A stretch of 64,000 nucleotides of DNA from Acinetobacter pseudolwoffii. GTDB taxonomy: Bacteria > Pseudomonadota > Gammaproteobacteria > Pseudomonadales > Moraxellaceae. The notes beneath the pieces are model-generated. The model was not told where the DNA came from. It did no database searches and saw only the letters and a list, made by a program, of their open reading frames with translations. How positions within the stretch are numbered: the stretch's first letter is position 1; each line of letters starts with the position of its first letter. Made by a program: the position numbers and the translations under genes. The DNA is taken from the NCBI RefSeq assembly GCF_002803605.1, contig NZ_PHRG01000009.1, positions 1 to 64,000 of the forward strand, in the 5' to 3' direction. Below, one piece after another: positions 45,649-55,535 of the stretch.

Positions 45649-47334
45649 TTAGAGCTCAAGATTCAGGTCAGTGACTGCCCCGGTTTCTGCACCTGAGGTC
45701 AGTTTGGCGAATTTGGCCAGAGCGCCGTGGGTATAGTTCGGTTTTGGTTTGATCCAGGCTGCTTGACGTGCTGCAATCTCCGGCTCATCCACATGCCAGG
45801 TCATTTCCCGGGTTTCCGCATTAATTGAAATCTGGTCGCCATTTTGTACCAGACCAATCGGGCCGCCATCATAAGCTTCGGGGGTGACATGACCAATCAC
45901 AAAACCGTGACTGCCACCCGAGAAGCGTCCATCGGTAATCAGGGCAACTGATGCTCCCAGGCCCTTCCCGATAATCGCAGAGGTCGGTTTCAGCATTTCT
46001 GGCATTCCCGGGCCACCTTTGGGACCAACGCCACGAATCACCACCACTTCACCCGGCTGGACTTCACCATCCAGAATACCGCGCATGGCGCCCTGCTCAC
46101 CTTCAAACACGCGAGCTGGGCCAGCAAAATGCAGTCCTTCCTTACCGGTAATTTTGGCGACCGCGCCCTTTGGTGACAGATTGCCTTTTAGAATCACCAG
46201 ATGCGAGTCTTTTTTCACTGGCGCATCAAAAGGCAGAATAATCTGCTGGCCTTCCGGATAGTCCTGCACATCGGCCAGATCTTCTGCCAGCGTCTTACCT
46301 GTGACCGTCAGACATGAGCCATCCAGCATGCCGGCATCCAGCATGCGCTTCATCAGTGGTTGAATCCCGCCAATCGCAATCAGTTCTGACATCAGATATT
46401 TACCTGATGGACGCACGTCGGCCACCACCGGAATATCTTTGCCAATTCGGACAAAGTCATCCAGACTCAATTCAACCCCTGCGGTATGCGCCATGGCTAG
46501 CAGATGCAACACGCCATTGGTGGAACCACCCAACGCAATCAAGACCTTGATCGAATTTTCGAAAGCAGCCTTGGTCATGATGTCACGTGGCTTGATATCC
46601 AGTCGCAACAGATTCATGACTGCTTCACCGGCACGGGCACAGTCGATTTGTTTATCATCCGAAATTGCTTCCTGCGCCGAGGAGCCCGGCAAGCTCATAC
46701 CGAGTGCTTCAATCGCAGAGGCCATTGAGTTAGCGGTATACATGCCGCCACAGGAGCCCGGACCCGGCAAGGATACTTCTTCAATATGCTTGACCTGAAT
46801 CGCGTTAATTTCGCCTTTGGCATACTGACCGACTGCTTCAAATACCGAAATCATGTCGGTATGACCTTCGCCCGGTTTGATGGTGCCACCATAAATAAAC
46901 AGACCCGGACGGTTTAAGCGTGCCAACCCCATGATGCAGCCCGGCATGTTTTTGTCGCAACCACCAATGGCAATCACCCCATCATAAGCCTGGCAGCCCA
47001 CTACTGTTTCAATGGAGTCTGCGATCACTTCCCGTGACAGCAGTGAATATTTCATGCCTTCCGTACCATTGGAAATACCATCTGAAATAGTAATGGTATT
47101 AAAGATAATGCCCTTGCCGCCCGCAGCACTCACGCCCTGCTCTACAGTTCTGGCCAGACCATCAATATGCATATTACATGGTGTGACATTGGCCCAGGTC
47201 GAAGCGATGCCAATAAATGGACGTTCAAAATCGGCGTCGTTAAAACCGGTAGCACGCATCATGGAACGCGCCGGTGCATTTTCAATACCTTCATAAACGG
47301 GGGCTGAATGCTCACGGATATTATCTTTACTCAT
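45649..47334 (-). CDS. ilvD: Dihydroxy-acid dehydratase, [2Fe-2S]-type
   Basis: 561 residues. Three cluster cysteines are present: C53 ([10 protein letters not shown]), C126 (GGCDKNMPG) and C195 ([12 protein letters not shown]). The first of these marks the plant/mycobacterial [2Fe-2S] class. [10 protein letters not shown] and [14 protein letters not shown] form the C-terminal active-site loops. It dehydrates dihydroxy-isovalerate and -methylvalerate in branched-chain amino acid synthesis. The close relatives of this class also include sugar-acid dehydratases, so specificity is not absolute. A second, different IlvD lies 530 bases upstream. Confidence 0.9.
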   Translation of the reverse strand: MSKDNIREHSAPVYEGIENAPARSMMRATGFNDADFERPFIGIASTWANVTPCNMHIDGLARTVEQGVSAAGGKGIIFNTITISDGISNGTEGMKYSLLSREVIADSIETVVGCQAYDGVIAIGGCDKNMPGCIMGLARLNRPGLFIYGGTIKPGEGHTDMISVFEAVGQYAKGEINAIQVKHIEEVSLPGPGSCGGMYTANSMASAIEALGMSLPGSSAQEAISDDKQIDCARAGEAVMNLLRLDIKPRDIMTKAAFENSIKVLIALGGSTNGVLHLLAMAHTAGVELSLDDFVRIGKDIPVVADVRPSGKYLMSELIAIGGIQPLMKRMLDAGMLDGSCLTVTGKTLAEDLADVQDYPEGQQIILPFDAPVKKDSHLVILKGNLSPKGAVAKITGKEGLHFAGPARVFEGEQGAMRGILDGEVQPGEVVVIRGVGPKGGPGMPEMLKPTSAIIGKGLGASVALITDGRFSGGSHGFVIGHVTPEAYDGGPIGLVQNGDQISINAETREMTWHVDEPEIAARQAAWIKPKPNYTHGALAKFAKLTSGAETGAVTDLNLEL

Positions 47335-47558
47335 TATTTTCTTCCTGGGCGATGACCAATTTTAAACATGGGTCTTTGGCAATTTATTTTAAGATCATTG
47401 TATAGAAGGCAGGCAGCACATAAAAGTGAAACTCTGTGTTATCGCAGTGCCCTATTTATGCTTTTTAACTCTAAATAGATCACATGACAAAGCGACAGGG
47501 AAGGTCGCTGTTTCACTGTGCTACAAGGAAGTAGAGTTAGCGGAACGAGAGCGTTTTG

Positions 47559-47582
47559 TTACTTTTGCGCCGTCAAAAGTAA
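47559..47582. repeat. Interrupted palindrome TTACTTTTG-N6-CAAAAGTAA
   Basis: Nine-base perfect arms around CGCCGT. A second copy with the same core lies 130 bases away in flipped context. This looks like a dispersed intergenic repeat unit. Confidence 0.6.
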
Positions 47583-47714
47583 GATTCTGCCTGCACAAAG
47601 ATCATCAGAACTTTTAAAGTTATTAAAGCTTTGATTTTAAGTGGATCTTCGATTTTTTTACCATACAGCCTCAAATTACCTGAGTAATTTTTAATGTTAT
47701 CTCGTAGGCACTTT

Positions 47715-47736
47715 TACTTTTGTCGAAACAAAAGTA
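47715..47736. repeat. Interrupted palindrome TACTTTTG-N6-CAAAAGTA
   Basis: Eight-base perfect arms around TCGAAA. Same stem as the unit at 47559-47582 but a different loop. Confidence 0.6.
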
Positions 47737-47817
47737 GGTCGAACCGAAGCTTATAAACTGCAATTAGCCAATTTCCTTTAAGACTGCGCTGTACTGAACC
47801 TATAAATTTCATTAAAT

Positions 47818-47848
47818 AAAAAAGCACCCCATCTGGAGTGCTTTTTTG
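47818..47848 (-). terminator. Terminator after the larger ilvD gene
   Basis: AAAAAAGCAC (47818-47827) pairs with GTGCTTTTTT (47838-47847), with T-runs on both strands. Confidence 0.85.
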
Positions 47849-47866
47849 CGCTATAAAAATTACAGC

Positions 47867-49696
47867 TTAAATATCACGTACCGCACCTTTCGCCGCACTG
47901 GTGGCATGCATTGCATAGGCTTTCAGCGCTTTAGAGACTTTACGTGGGCGTTCTTTAGCAGGCTTCCAACCTTTGGCTTCTTGTACTTCACGGCGTGCTG
48001 CCAGTACATCTTCAGCAACAGCTAAATGAATGCTACGGTTTGGAATATCAATTTCGATACGGTCACCATCTTCAACCAGGGCAATTGTGCCGCCTTCAGC
48101 TGCTTCTGGTGAAACATGACCAATGGAAAGACCTGAAGACCCCCCAGAGAAACGACCATCAGTCACAAGCGCACAATCTTTACCTAAACCTTTCGATTTC
48201 AAGTAGCTGGTTGGGTACAACATTTCTTGCATACCCGGACCACCTTGTGGACCTTCATAACGGATCAGTACCACATCACCTGCCACGATTTTTCCACCAA
48301 GAATTGCTTCTACTGCATCATCCTGGCTTTCAAATACACGTGCTGTGCCGTTGAATTTCAAGATTGAATCATCTACACCCGCAGTTTTTACGATACAACC
48401 GTCCAGTGCGATGTTGCCGTAAAGCACTGCCAAACCACCATCTTGCGAGAAGGCATGTTCAACGTTGCGGATCACACCATTTTCACGGTCGCCATCTAGA
48501 CGGGTGTAGTAACGATCTTGTGAGAACGCTGTTTGGGTTGGTACACCGCCCGGTGCCGATTTGAAGAAGTTATACACCTCTTCATCTTCAGTACGGATGA
48601 TGTCCCACTTGTCTAAGGCATCTTTTAAGGTCGCTTCATGTACAGTAGGTACAGAAGTATCCAGTAAACCACCACGGTCTAGTTCACCGAGGATCGACAT
48701 AATGCCGCCGGCACGGTGAATATCTTCCATATGAACGTTTTTAACCGCAGGTGCCACTTTACACAGTACAGGCACTTTACGAGATAAACGGTCGATATCG
48801 TCCATGGTGAAGTCTACTTCTGCTTCGTGAGCAGCTGCCAACAAGTGAAGAACGGTGTTGGTTGAACCACCCATCGCGATGTCCAAAGTCATGGCATTTT
48901 CATACGATGCTTTGGTCGCAACATTACGTGGCAACACGCTGTAATCATTTTGCTCATAATGACGCTTGGTGATTTCCACAATCAACTGGCCTGCACGCTC
49001 GAATAATTTTTTACGGTTGGCATGCGTTGCCAGCGTAGAGCCATTACCCGGTAAAGATAAACCGAGTGCTTCAGTCAAGCAGTTCATCGAGTTGGCGGTG
49101 AACATGCCTGAACATGAACCACAGGTAGGACAGGCTGAACGCTCATAAGCTGCCACTTCTTCATCAGTGAAGCTGTCATCTGCCGCAACCACCATGGCAT
49201 CCACCAGGTCAATCGCGTGTTCGTTACCACGAATTTTAACCTTGCCCGCTTCCATCGGACCGCCAGAAACAAATACCACCGGAATGTTCAGACGCATCGC
49301 AGCCATCAACATGCCCGGGGTGATTTTGTCACAGTTCGAGATACACACCATCGCATCGGCACAATGCGCATTGACCATGTACTCGACCGAGTCTGCAATC
49401 AGGTCACGCGAAGGCAATGAGTACAGCATGCCGTCATGACCCATCGCAATACCGTCATCGACGGCAATGGTATTGAATTCTTTGGCCACGCCGCCTGACG
49501 CTTCAATTTGACGTGCCACCAGCTGACCCAAGTCTTTAAGATGCACATGCCCTGGTACAAACTGGGTGAACGAGTTCACCACCGCAATAATCGGTTTACC
49601 GAAATCTTCATCTTTCATGCCAGTGGCACGCCATAAACCGCGTGCGCCAGCCATATTTCTTCCGTGTGTCGATGTTTTTGAACGATAGTCAGGCAT
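47867..49696 (-). CDS. ilvD: Dihydroxy-acid dehydratase, E. coli-type
   Basis: 609 residues, close to E. coli IlvD (616). CDKITPGM and [19 protein letters not shown] carry cluster cysteines. The position of the first cysteine of the [2Fe-2S] class is [10 protein letters not shown] here, without cysteine, as expected for the [4Fe-4S] class. [10 protein letters not shown] and [14 protein letters not shown] end the fold. It has the same biosynthetic role as the paralogue at 45649, but the iron-sulfur type and oxygen sensitivity should differ. Confidence 0.95.
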   Translation of the reverse strand: MPDYRSKTSTHGRNMAGARGLWRATGMKDEDFGKPIIAVVNSFTQFVPGHVHLKDLGQLVARQIEASGGVAKEFNTIAVDDGIAMGHDGMLYSLPSRDLIADSVEYMVNAHCADAMVCISNCDKITPGMLMAAMRLNIPVVFVSGGPMEAGKVKIRGNEHAIDLVDAMVVAADDSFTDEEVAAYERSACPTCGSCSGMFTANSMNCLTEALGLSLPGNGSTLATHANRKKLFERAGQLIVEITKRHYEQNDYSVLPRNVATKASYENAMTLDIAMGGSTNTVLHLLAAAHEAEVDFTMDDIDRLSRKVPVLCKVAPAVKNVHMEDIHRAGGIMSILGELDRGGLLDTSVPTVHEATLKDALDKWDIIRTEDEEVYNFFKSAPGGVPTQTAFSQDRYYTRLDGDRENGVIRNVEHAFSQDGGLAVLYGNIALDGCIVKTAGVDDSILKFNGTARVFESQDDAVEAILGGKIVAGDVVLIRYEGPQGGPGMQEMLYPTSYLKSKGLGKDCALVTDGRFSGGSSGLSIGHVSPEAAEGGTIALVEDGDRIEIDIPNRSIHLAVAEDVLAARREVQEAKGWKPAKERPRKVSKALKAYAMHATSAAKGAVRDI

Positions 49697-50104
49697 TTTA
49701 TATTTCCAACAAAGTTTGAGCTTGCAATGAATCGGGCAGATCCACTCTGGCTAAATCATACTGACAAGGAGCTTAAATCAGTTGAATTTTAAACCTATCA
49801 TACTACAAGCCCTTGATTTACAAGATGGCCTTTTGGGTGTAGACGCAGGCAAAAATATCTATAGAGAGGTTTTGATGATCTGACGATAAAAATTTCTTAA
49901 TGAAATCTACTATACCGCCATCATCATCAGGACAATACAAAACTTTCATGAATAATTTTTACAATTTGCATGAGTTTTTTTTATATAAAAATTCTACTGA
50001 AATTCAAGCACTCACCGGTCTTATCCAATAAGTTTTTGCAACGATTAGGCTGAAATTTGGCTTTTGGCTTATAATACGCTTTAAGTTTATTTGGAATTTC
50101 ATGT
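49697..50104. other. Divergent intergenic region between ilvD and fmt
   Basis: About 408 bases with promoters for both neighbours. No leader peptide rich in branched-chain codons and no attenuator hairpin was recognised. Confidence 0.45.
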
Positions 50105-51067
50105 GTGAAGATCATATTTGCAGGCACACCAGAATTTGCAGCGACTGCATTGGCTGCGCTGCTCAAAACCGAGCATGAAATTGTGGCGGTGTATACCCAG
50201 CCTGACCGCAAGGCCGGACGCGGACAAAAACTCACGGCATCTGCGGTCAAGCAGTTGGCGCTTGAACACAATATTCCAGTCTACCAACCGCTTCATTTCA
50301 AATCTTCGACTGAAGAAGGTCTGGCAGCGCAAGCAGAACTCAAAGCCTTAAATGCAGATGTGATGGTGGTGGCGGCCTATGGCCTGATCCTGCCACAAGT
50401 GGTTCTGGATACACCAAAATATGGTTGCCTGAATATTCATGGTTCCCTGTTGCCACGCTGGCGCGGTGCAGCCCCGATTCAGCGCGCGATTGCCACTGGC
50501 GATGCCGAGACCGGTGTGACCATTATGAAAATGGCGGCTGGTCTGGATACCGGGGACATGATGTACAAAACCATCTGTCCAATTACCGCCGAAGATACCT
50601 CTGCCAGTCTGCATGACAAACTGGCGCTACAGGGCGCTGAAGCGACGCTAAAGGTTTTAGAATCGGAACAGACCTTGCAGCACTATTTAGCACAGCGTGA
50701 AGTGCAAGATGACAGCCTGACGGTCTATGCACATAAACTGTCTAAAGCAGAAGCGCAAATTGACTGGACACAAGCTGCGGCAGAGATTGACCGTAATATC
50801 CGCGCTTTTAATCCTTGGCCAGTAGCCTTTACCCCGCTGGATGACAGCAACAATTTACGCATCTGGAACTCATCACTTTCTACGCACAACGCAAGCACTG
50901 CTCTGCCTGGTGAAGTGATTGCCCTGGATAAAGACGGCGTACATGTGATGTGTGGTGATCAGAACGCCATTTGCATCACCAATCTGCAATGGCCAGGTGG
51001 CAAAGCCCTGAATGCTGTTCAAATTAATCAAACTCAAAAACTATCGCTAGGATATAAATTCGCATGA
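50105..51067 (+). CDS. fmt: Methionyl-tRNA formyltransferase
   Basis: 320 residues. The start is GTG 50105 (MKIIFAGTPEFAATAL), with GGAA about 10 bases upstream. The formyl-THF site is NIHGSLLPRWRGAAPIQ with the catalytic N and H. D in GLDTGDM completes the triad, and a C-terminal OB-like tRNA domain follows. It formylates initiator Met-tRNA. Its stop overlaps the rsmB start (ATGA). Confidence 0.97.
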   Translation: MKIIFAGTPEFAATALAALLKTEHEIVAVYTQPDRKAGRGQKLTASAVKQLALEHNIPVYQPLHFKSSTEEGLAAQAELKALNADVMVVAAYGLILPQVVLDTPKYGCLNIHGSLLPRWRGAAPIQRAIATGDAETGVTIMKMAAGLDTGDMMYKTICPITAEDTSASLHDKLALQGAEATLKVLESEQTLQHYLAQREVQDDSLTVYAHKLSKAEAQIDWTQAAAEIDRNIRAFNPWPVAFTPLDDSNNLRIWNSSLSTHNASTALPGEVIALDKDGVHVMCGDQNAICITNLQWPGGKALNAVQINQTQKLSLGYKFA

Positions 51068-52371
51068 GCCAAATTCAATCATCAGCTAAAAACTTGAATT
51101 TGCGCGCGCAAGTTGTCAAAACGCTATTGGCTGTACAAAACGGCCAATCACTTGCTTCTGTACTCAATCAACATATCAATATTGTGTCTGAACGTGACCG
51201 TGGCTTGTATCACGAGTTAACCTTGGGCTGTTTACGTCAATGGCATGGCCTGAAAGCCATTACCCTGCCACTGTTAACCAAACCTCTGGATAACCAAGCT
51301 CTAGAAAGCTGCTTATATTTGGGTTTATACCAGATTCTATGTACCCGTATTCCGGCGCATGCTGCGATTTCAGAAACGGTGACAGCAGCCAAACAGCTGG
51401 GATTCGAACCTTTAAGTGGTCTGGTCAATGCAGTGCTGCGTCGTGTTTCACGTGAAACAGAAGAATTTGATCTGGCTTTAAATCAGGCGCATGGCCTGCC
51501 AAGCTGGTTATTTAAGCGTTTAAAGAAAGACTGGCCGGAACAGCTGGCTGAACTGTCGCATGAGTTAAAACAGATTGCGCCGTTGACCTTGCGTGTCAAT
51601 GTCAATCAGGTCAGCCGTGATGAATATCTGGAAATTCTGGAAGAAGAAGGTTATGAGGCACGCGCCTGTACCCTGTCTGAAGTCGGCATTGTGCTGGAAC
51701 AGAATGTACATATTCCAAACCTGCCGGGCTATGAAGCTGGCGGTTTCTCGGTTCAGGATGAACACGCACAGCTTTGCGCAACTTTAGTGCCTGATCTTGA
51801 AGGCAAGGTCGTAGTCGATGCCTGCGCTGCGCCGGGTGGGAAAACTGCGCATATTCTGGAAAAATACAGCCCGAAAAAGCTGTATGCAATTGATCAGGAC
51901 GCCAAACGTTTAGTGCGTGTGGCAGAAAATCTGGAACGCCTACTGTTAACAGAATATGCCGAAGTTGAAATTATTGCAGCCGATGCCATCAACTGGACAG
52001 CGCCTGAACCAGTCGACTGTATCGTACTGGATGCGCCATGTTCTGCGATTGGTGTGATTCGTCGTCATCCGGATATTCGCTTGCTGCGTCATTCCACAGA
52101 TATTCCGCAAACCGTCGCGCTGCAAAAGCAGATTCTGGAAAATATGTGGCAGCAGCTGAAAGTTGGCGGCAGCTTGCTGTACATCACCTGTTCGATTCTA
52201 AAAGCGGAAAATGAACAGCAGATGGTCGAGTTCTTTGCCCAGCATAGCGATGCCAAAGAAATCAAGATTGAAGCCGATTGGGGCATCGAACAGATTCACG
52301 GTCGTCAGTTGTTACCAACAGCCGATCAAGGCGACGGTTTCTTCTATTGCCATATTGAAAAGACCGCATAA
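51064..52371 (+). CDS. rsmB: 16S rRNA m5C967 methyltransferase
   Basis: 435 residues. An N-terminal NusB-like domain (about 1-140) is followed by the methyltransferase domain. The SAM site is DACAAPGGKTAHILE. The two catalytic cysteines are in LDAPCSAIGVIRRHPDI (motif IV) and YITCSILKAEN (motif VI). It methylates C967 of 16S rRNA. Translationally coupled to fmt, the same order as in E. coli. Confidence 0.95.
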   Translation: MSQIQSSAKNLNLRAQVVKTLLAVQNGQSLASVLNQHINIVSERDRGLYHELTLGCLRQWHGLKAITLPLLTKPLDNQALESCLYLGLYQILCTRIPAHAAISETVTAAKQLGFEPLSGLVNAVLRRVSRETEEFDLALNQAHGLPSWLFKRLKKDWPEQLAELSHELKQIAPLTLRVNVNQVSRDEYLEILEEEGYEARACTLSEVGIVLEQNVHIPNLPGYEAGGFSVQDEHAQLCATLVPDLEGKVVVDACAAPGGKTAHILEKYSPKKLYAIDQDAKRLVRVAENLERLLLTEYAEVEIIAADAINWTAPEPVDCIVLDAPCSAIGVIRRHPDIRLLRHSTDIPQTVALQKQILENMWQQLKVGGSLLYITCSILKAENEQQMVEFFAQHSDAKEIKIEADWGIEQIHGRQLLPTADQGDGFFYCHIEKTA

Positions 52372-52388
52372 ATCATTAGTTTACAATC

Positions 52389-52418
52389 AAAAAAAGCAGC
52401 TTAGGCTGCTTTTTTTAT
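52389..52418 (+). terminator. Terminator after rsmB
   Basis: AAAAAAGCAGC (52390-52400) pairs with GCTGCTTTTTT (52405-52415) around TTAG. Confidence 0.9.
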
Positions 52419-52442
52419 GGAGTTGCCGGATGGCAACAGGAC

Positions 52443-53252
52443 TTACTGAATAAACTTAAAGATCACCAGACTGCTGGCCAGCGCAGCCATACCGCTCACA
52501 AGTCCATATACCGTTTCATGCCCTTCGGAATAACGTTTTGCAGTCGGCAATAACTCGTCCAGTGCCAGATAGACCATCACCCCGCCAATTAAACCAAAAA
52601 CCAGACCATATACTGTATCGCTCATATAAGGTGCCAGAATAAAGTAACCCAAGGCGGCACCCAAAGGTTCAGCCAGTCCCGACACCAGACTGGCCCAGAG
52701 CGCATAATCTTTGCGTCCGGTCGCCATATACACTGGCAAGGCAATTGCCACACCTTCCGGGATATTATGAATCGCAATTGCCACCGCCAGAGGCGCACCC
52801 AAGGCAGGACTTTCCAGCGTGGCAAAAAAGGTCGCCAGACCTTCTGGCAGGTTATGTGCGCTAATGGCGAATAAAGTCAGCATGCCGGTACGCAATAGTT
52901 GCGGTGAACTGACGCCCTCACTGGCATGCGTTTCAACAGTTTCATGCGGATTCGGCACAAAATGATCAAGCAATAACACCAGAATCACGCCCAACAAAAA
53001 TGCAAAGGTGCCAAAGGCAAAACCGGTTTTTTCATCAAAAGCCAGACTAAAGGAGGCAATCGATTTATTCAGAATTTCGGTTAAAGAAACATAGATCATG
53101 GCGCCCGCGGCAAAGGCCAGACCAAAGGCCAGCAGACGGAAATTGGGTTTTTTTAAGAAGAGTATCAGTCCCCCACCCAACACGGTGGCAAGCCCAGCGA
53201 AGAAGGTCACGGCAAAGGCTGTATAGACTTGTCCATCTGAAACGGAAATCAT
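52443..53252 (-). CDS. zupT: ZIP-family zinc/divalent-metal importer ZupT
   Basis: 269 residues, eight membrane segments. Helices 4 and 5 carry the metal motifs HNLPEGLATFFATLES and AIAIHNIPEGVAIALPVY, the ZIP signature. A short histidine-containing loop (FVPNPHETVETHASEG) lies between helices 3 and 4. It takes up zinc and, with lower specificity, other divalent metals. No Zur-like site was identified in the 90-base gap upstream. Confidence 0.93.
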   Translation of the reverse strand: MISVSDGQVYTAFAVTFFAGLATVLGGGLILFLKKPNFRLLAFGLAFAAGAMIYVSLTEILNKSIASFSLAFDEKTGFAFGTFAFLLGVILVLLLDHFVPNPHETVETHASEGVSSPQLLRTGMLTLFAISAHNLPEGLATFFATLESPALGAPLAVAIAIHNIPEGVAIALPVYMATGRKDYALWASLVSGLAEPLGAALGYFILAPYMSDTVYGLVFGLIGGVMVYLALDELLPTAKRYSEGHETVYGLVSGMAALASSLVIFKFIQ

Positions 53253-53342
53253 GCCAAATCGTCAGCCATTAAAAAAGTCATTATCACCATAGATGATAAT
53301 GACTTTCGTTTACAGTAAAACAGTAGGTTTATGTGAAGATTT

Positions 53343-53453
53343 TTAGTCTTCTGGTTCTTCCGGATTTTTTGCCAGATGAATCACGGACAGTACCAGACCA
53401 CCCCACAATAAAACGATAGAGATGATCATCATCACCAGTGCAGATGTATTCAT
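53343..53453 (-). CDS. metS: MetS-type small subunit of an NSS transporter
   Basis: 36 residues from ATG 53453, with AGGAGAG 6 bases upstream: one membrane helix (ALVMMIISIVLLWGGLVLSV) and an acidic tail (KNPEEPED). This is the form of the methionine/alanine import small subunit found beside sodium-neurotransmitter-symporter genes. It lies 10 bases downstream of the transporter gene and is surely co-transcribed. Confidence 0.88.
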   Translation of the reverse strand: MNTSALVMMIISIVLLWGGLVLSVIHLAKNPEEPED

Positions 53454-53463
53454 AGTCGCTCTC

Positions 53464-54939
53464 CTAGCTATGACGGTCTTTGACCAGACTAAACAGAATG
53501 GCGCCCAGAATAAAGAATGCCATGACACCTCCACCCACCATCCACAGGGTGCTGGCAGCATAGCCACCATAACCTTCTGCCATGATCGATTTCAGGGTCA
53601 GACCCAATGCCATTAATAAGGACAACGGCGTGATGACGGTCAGCATGAAGTTCCAGCTGCGACCAAGTTTCACGCTGGCAAACTGATTCACATGGCCTTC
53701 CAGCTGCTTCATCAATGGACGACGGAACCACGACAACAGAATAATGGAGATCAAACCACCACCGACAATACCGATATTATTGGCAAAGTAGTCAATAATG
53801 TCGACAAAGGTAATCGCACTATGGGTCGAGAACATCAAGGTAGAAATCACCGCTGAACCACCGGCAATAATCGTGACTGACTTGTTCTTCGACCAGCCCA
53901 GTTTGTCCTGGAATGCGGCAATCGGAACTTGCAGGATACTGACCATCGAGGTAATACCGGCAACTGTTAATGAAGCAAAGAACAGGAAGCCAAACAGGTC
54001 ACCGCCTGCACCTAAACTGGAAATGATTTTCGGGAAAGCAATAAAGGCCAGACCAATACCGCCAGATACGACATCTTCAACATTTGCACCTGCGCTGAAG
54101 GCCATAAAACCAAGCGCTGCAAATACACCAATACCCGCCAGAATTTCAAAGGATGAGTTGGCCAGTGCCACCACAATCCCAGAACCGGTCAAGTTGGTTT
54201 TGCGTTTCAAATAAGAGGCATAGGTCAACATAATCCCGAAGCCCACCGACAGTGAGAAGAAGATATGACCAAATGCGGCCAGCCAGACTTTATAGTTGCT
54301 CATGGCCTCCCAGTTCGGCGTAAAGAAAGCATTTAAGCCGTCGACTGCACCCGGTAAGCGTACCGCCTGAATCACCAGAATAGAAAATAAAATTACCAGA
54401 AGTGGCATAAAGATTTTATTCGCCAGTTCCACCCCACGGCGTACCCCACCGTAAAGAATCAACATCACCGCAGCCCAAACAATTACCAAACCGAAAAACA
54501 GGACAGGAACAAAACCTAAACTTAAACCTTCGCCGTTTTGCAGATAAGTATTGAAAAAGAAGTCCTGGGTATCTGTGCCCCACTGCTGCCCAAAGGAATA
54601 GAACATATAACTGCCGGCCCAAGACAAGACGCTGGCATAGTAAATCCCGATGATCAGGGTCACCATCACCTGCCACCAACCCAAGGATTCGGCATTCATG
54701 AGTTTTTTATAGGCCATGGGTGGTGCTTTACGGAACTTGTGTCCGACCGCATAGTCTAAAAACAATAAAGGCAAACCTGCTGCAAAAATCGCAATCAGGT
54801 AAGGGATCAGGAATGCCCCACCCCCATTTTCATAAGCCACATAAGGGAAACGCCAGATATTTCCCAAGCCAACGGCGGAACCAATGGCTGCAATAATGAA
54901 TCCTGATCGTGCAGACCAATTCTCACGAGTTTCTGTCAT
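53464..54939 (-). CDS. Sodium-dependent amino acid transporter, NSS family (MetP-like)
   Basis: 491 residues, about 12 membrane segments. The N-terminal NWSARSGFIIAAIGSAVGLG followed by NIWRFPYVAYENGGGAFLIP is the canonical sodium and substrate site of LeuT-fold NSS transporters. With the small MetS partner it probably imports methionine or alanine with sodium. The substrate is inferred from the pair, not from residues. Confidence 0.92.
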   Translation of the reverse strand: MTETRENWSARSGFIIAAIGSAVGLGNIWRFPYVAYENGGGAFLIPYLIAIFAAGLPLLFLDYAVGHKFRKAPPMAYKKLMNAESLGWWQVMVTLIIGIYYASVLSWAGSYMFYSFGQQWGTDTQDFFFNTYLQNGEGLSLGFVPVLFFGLVIVWAAVMLILYGGVRRGVELANKIFMPLLVILFSILVIQAVRLPGAVDGLNAFFTPNWEAMSNYKVWLAAFGHIFFSLSVGFGIMLTYASYLKRKTNLTGSGIVVALANSSFEILAGIGVFAALGFMAFSAGANVEDVVSGGIGLAFIAFPKIISSLGAGGDLFGFLFFASLTVAGITSMVSILQVPIAAFQDKLGWSKNKSVTIIAGGSAVISTLMFSTHSAITFVDIIDYFANNIGIVGGGLISIILLSWFRRPLMKQLEGHVNQFASVKLGRSWNFMLTVITPLSLLMALGLTLKSIMAEGYGGYAASTLWMVGGGVMAFFILGAILFSLVKDRHS

Positions 54940-55535
54940 AGAACACCTAAACTTTAAACCCCTTCAGATGCTGCTTGTTATGGTTATAGCGCAAGCAAAT
55001 AAAGAAGCATTTCAATTATTTTGGGTGTTTGGATTAGAGCTGCACCTTTTGGGCGTCGAATTCTAATGTACAAACAGGTCAGCAGGTCTTACATCTTGCT
55101 TAAAGTCTGATCGAAAAGCTGACCTTGTAGATGGTTCAACAATACTGACTTTTTTAAATTTTTTCTGTAAATTCTGCTGAAAATATTCGTTATTTATAAT
55201 CTATTCGAATTAAGCGTTCAATAATTCAACGAAACCTACCTGATTTTATAGGTTATATATTGACAAACTTTTTGGAATATATCTTTCTTAAGTTTGACTA
55301 CAGAACCGTAGTCAAGCAAAGCTCATGCTGCGATCATCCAAATCGCCTTATATTTATAGAAGAATTAAAGTCAAAGGCTTATCGCGATGTGAGCCACTCT
55401 ATAGCTGAAATGCGCGGAGCAGAGATCTGATCGCCCTGCTCCACGTGCATTTTTGACATCTAAAAATGGACTGCAATACCCCGGTCTGACCTGCAGCAAA
55501 TCCATCACGGGATCTGAGCGATTGATGTCATTTAC
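54940..55535. other. Intergenic region of about 600 bases, no gene seen
   Basis: It holds the promoter region of the NSS operon on its left. The rest has no frame with start signals, no strong hairpin and no RNA gene that I recognise. It may be a decayed gene. Confidence 0.4.

Larger units (their letters stand above)
47335..47866. other. Region between the two ilvD genes, with two palindromic repeat units
   Basis: About 530 bases. It has no gene with start signals. It contains two related interrupted palindromes (47559-47582 and 47715-47736), the terminator of the upstream ilvD (47818-47848) and the promoter region of the downstream one. Confidence 0.6.

Noticed and set aside
47559..47736. 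Palindromes between ilvD genes as terminators
   Set aside because: No adjacent gene end and no T-run, and the same stem occurs twice. A repeat unit is the better reading.
49697..50104. Attenuator or branched-chain leader peptide upstream of ilvD
   Set aside because: No short frame rich in Leu/Val/Ile codons and no terminator/antiterminator pair could be seen.
54540..54679. Overlapping frames opposite the NSS transporter and similar shadows over dnaJ, ppc, ilvD and the RND gene
   Set aside because: They lie wholly within strong coding genes on other frames and have no start signals of their own.
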